NCBI GenBank assembly: GCA_024691105.1
Contig: JAILNY010000138.1
Coordinates: 1-5,083 of the forward strand
Reading direction: 5' to 3'
Source of the DNA: Treponema sp.
GTDB lineage: Bacteria > Spirochaetota > Spirochaetia > Treponematales > Treponemataceae
Length of the DNA stretch: 5,083 bases
Below the pieces are notes generated by a model that saw only the letters and a list, made by a program, of their open reading frames with translations, searched no databases and was not told the origin of the DNA. The translations under genes were made by a program, and so were the position numbers. This document shows, in pieces, positions 4,934-5,083 of the stretch (the first letter of the stretch is position 1; each line of letters starts with the position of its first letter).

Positions 4934-5083
4934 TTAATTAGTCTTCTTTCCCAGCACTGTAAAATCTTTTACCTCGTTGCAGAATACAATTCCACTGCCG
5001 GCTTTGCTAAAGCATTTAAGGTCGGTTATCGCTTTTACGATTGCCTCTTTTTTATCAGAAGGAACTAAAATCATGAGCATGTC
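4934..5083 (-). CDS. C-terminal end of a P-II-like signalling protein, cut by the window edge
   Basis: An open frame enters from the right edge and runs 49 codons to TAA at 4934-4936. The peptide begins DMLMILVPSDKKEAIVKAI and continues through LKCFSKAGSGIVFCNEVKDF to VLGKKTN. A beta strand (MLMILVP), a helix (KKEAIVKAI), a GSGI-F turn and a final strand (EVKDFTVLG) fit the second half of small P-II-type (GlnB/GlnK-like) ferredoxin-fold proteins, of the divergent kind with a short C-terminus. The start, the T loop and any uridylylation site lie outside the window. It ends 34 bases before the pyr promoter's -35 box with no clear terminator between, so some read-through into the pyr operon is possible. 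That it is coding is fairly sure; the family is a weaker call. Confidence 0.6.
   Translation of the reverse strand, partial: DMLMILVPSDKKEAIVKAITDLKCFSKAGSGIVFCNEVKDFTVLGKKTN

Noticed and set aside
1..5083. CRISPR array, insertion sequence or phage attachment site
   Set aside because: There is no regular array of direct repeats and no transposase or integrase gene. The tRNA genes lack an adjacent integrase or a visible duplicated 3' end.

Overview
Organism. The window looks like a low-to-moderate G+C spirochaete of the Treponema type. This rests on overall protein character, on the pyrB-pyrI-pyrC gene set next to a small 4.5S-type SRP RNA, and on AT-rich intergenic DNA interrupted by G+C-rich palindromes. 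It is an inference from memory of such genomes; no search was run. Every gene I can support is transcribed leftwards, on the minus strand.

Layout, in transcription order from right to left. 4934-5083 is the C-terminal end of a small protein resembling P-II signalling proteins, cut by the window edge. A promoter at 4872-4900 then starts a pyrimidine operon: pyrB (3920-4843, aspartate carbamoyltransferase catalytic chain), pyrI (3414-3869, its zinc-binding regulatory chain) and pyrC (1989-3356, dihydroorotase). These carry out steps 2 and 3 of UMP synthesis, with PyrI providing nucleotide feedback. The same strand continues after 45 bases into a secreted TraB/GumN-family protein (978-1943), whose link to pyrimidines is unknown.

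Between that gene and the next transcript lies a perfect 20-bp inverted repeat (901-948), flanked by a short segment (949-970) that matches part of the neighbouring SRP RNA in the opposite orientation. The SRP RNA gene ffs (about 725-857) follows with its own promoter (867-895); the two RNA ends pair with each other and the 3' end runs into a T tract. Then come an orphan Cro/C1-type regulator (200-613) and a serine tRNA pair: tRNA-Ser(UGA), complete at 48-133 with a good promoter, and tRNA-Ser(GCU), cut off by the left edge.

Most of the window is conserved housekeeping content. The points most worth checking are the palindrome plus SRP-like segment beside ffs, the pyrB start (a TTG-initiated extension would include the promoter and is rejected), the alternative hairpins between pyrB and pyrI, and the TraB/GumN gene at the end of the pyr operon. 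I did not find a convincing new multi-gene system.
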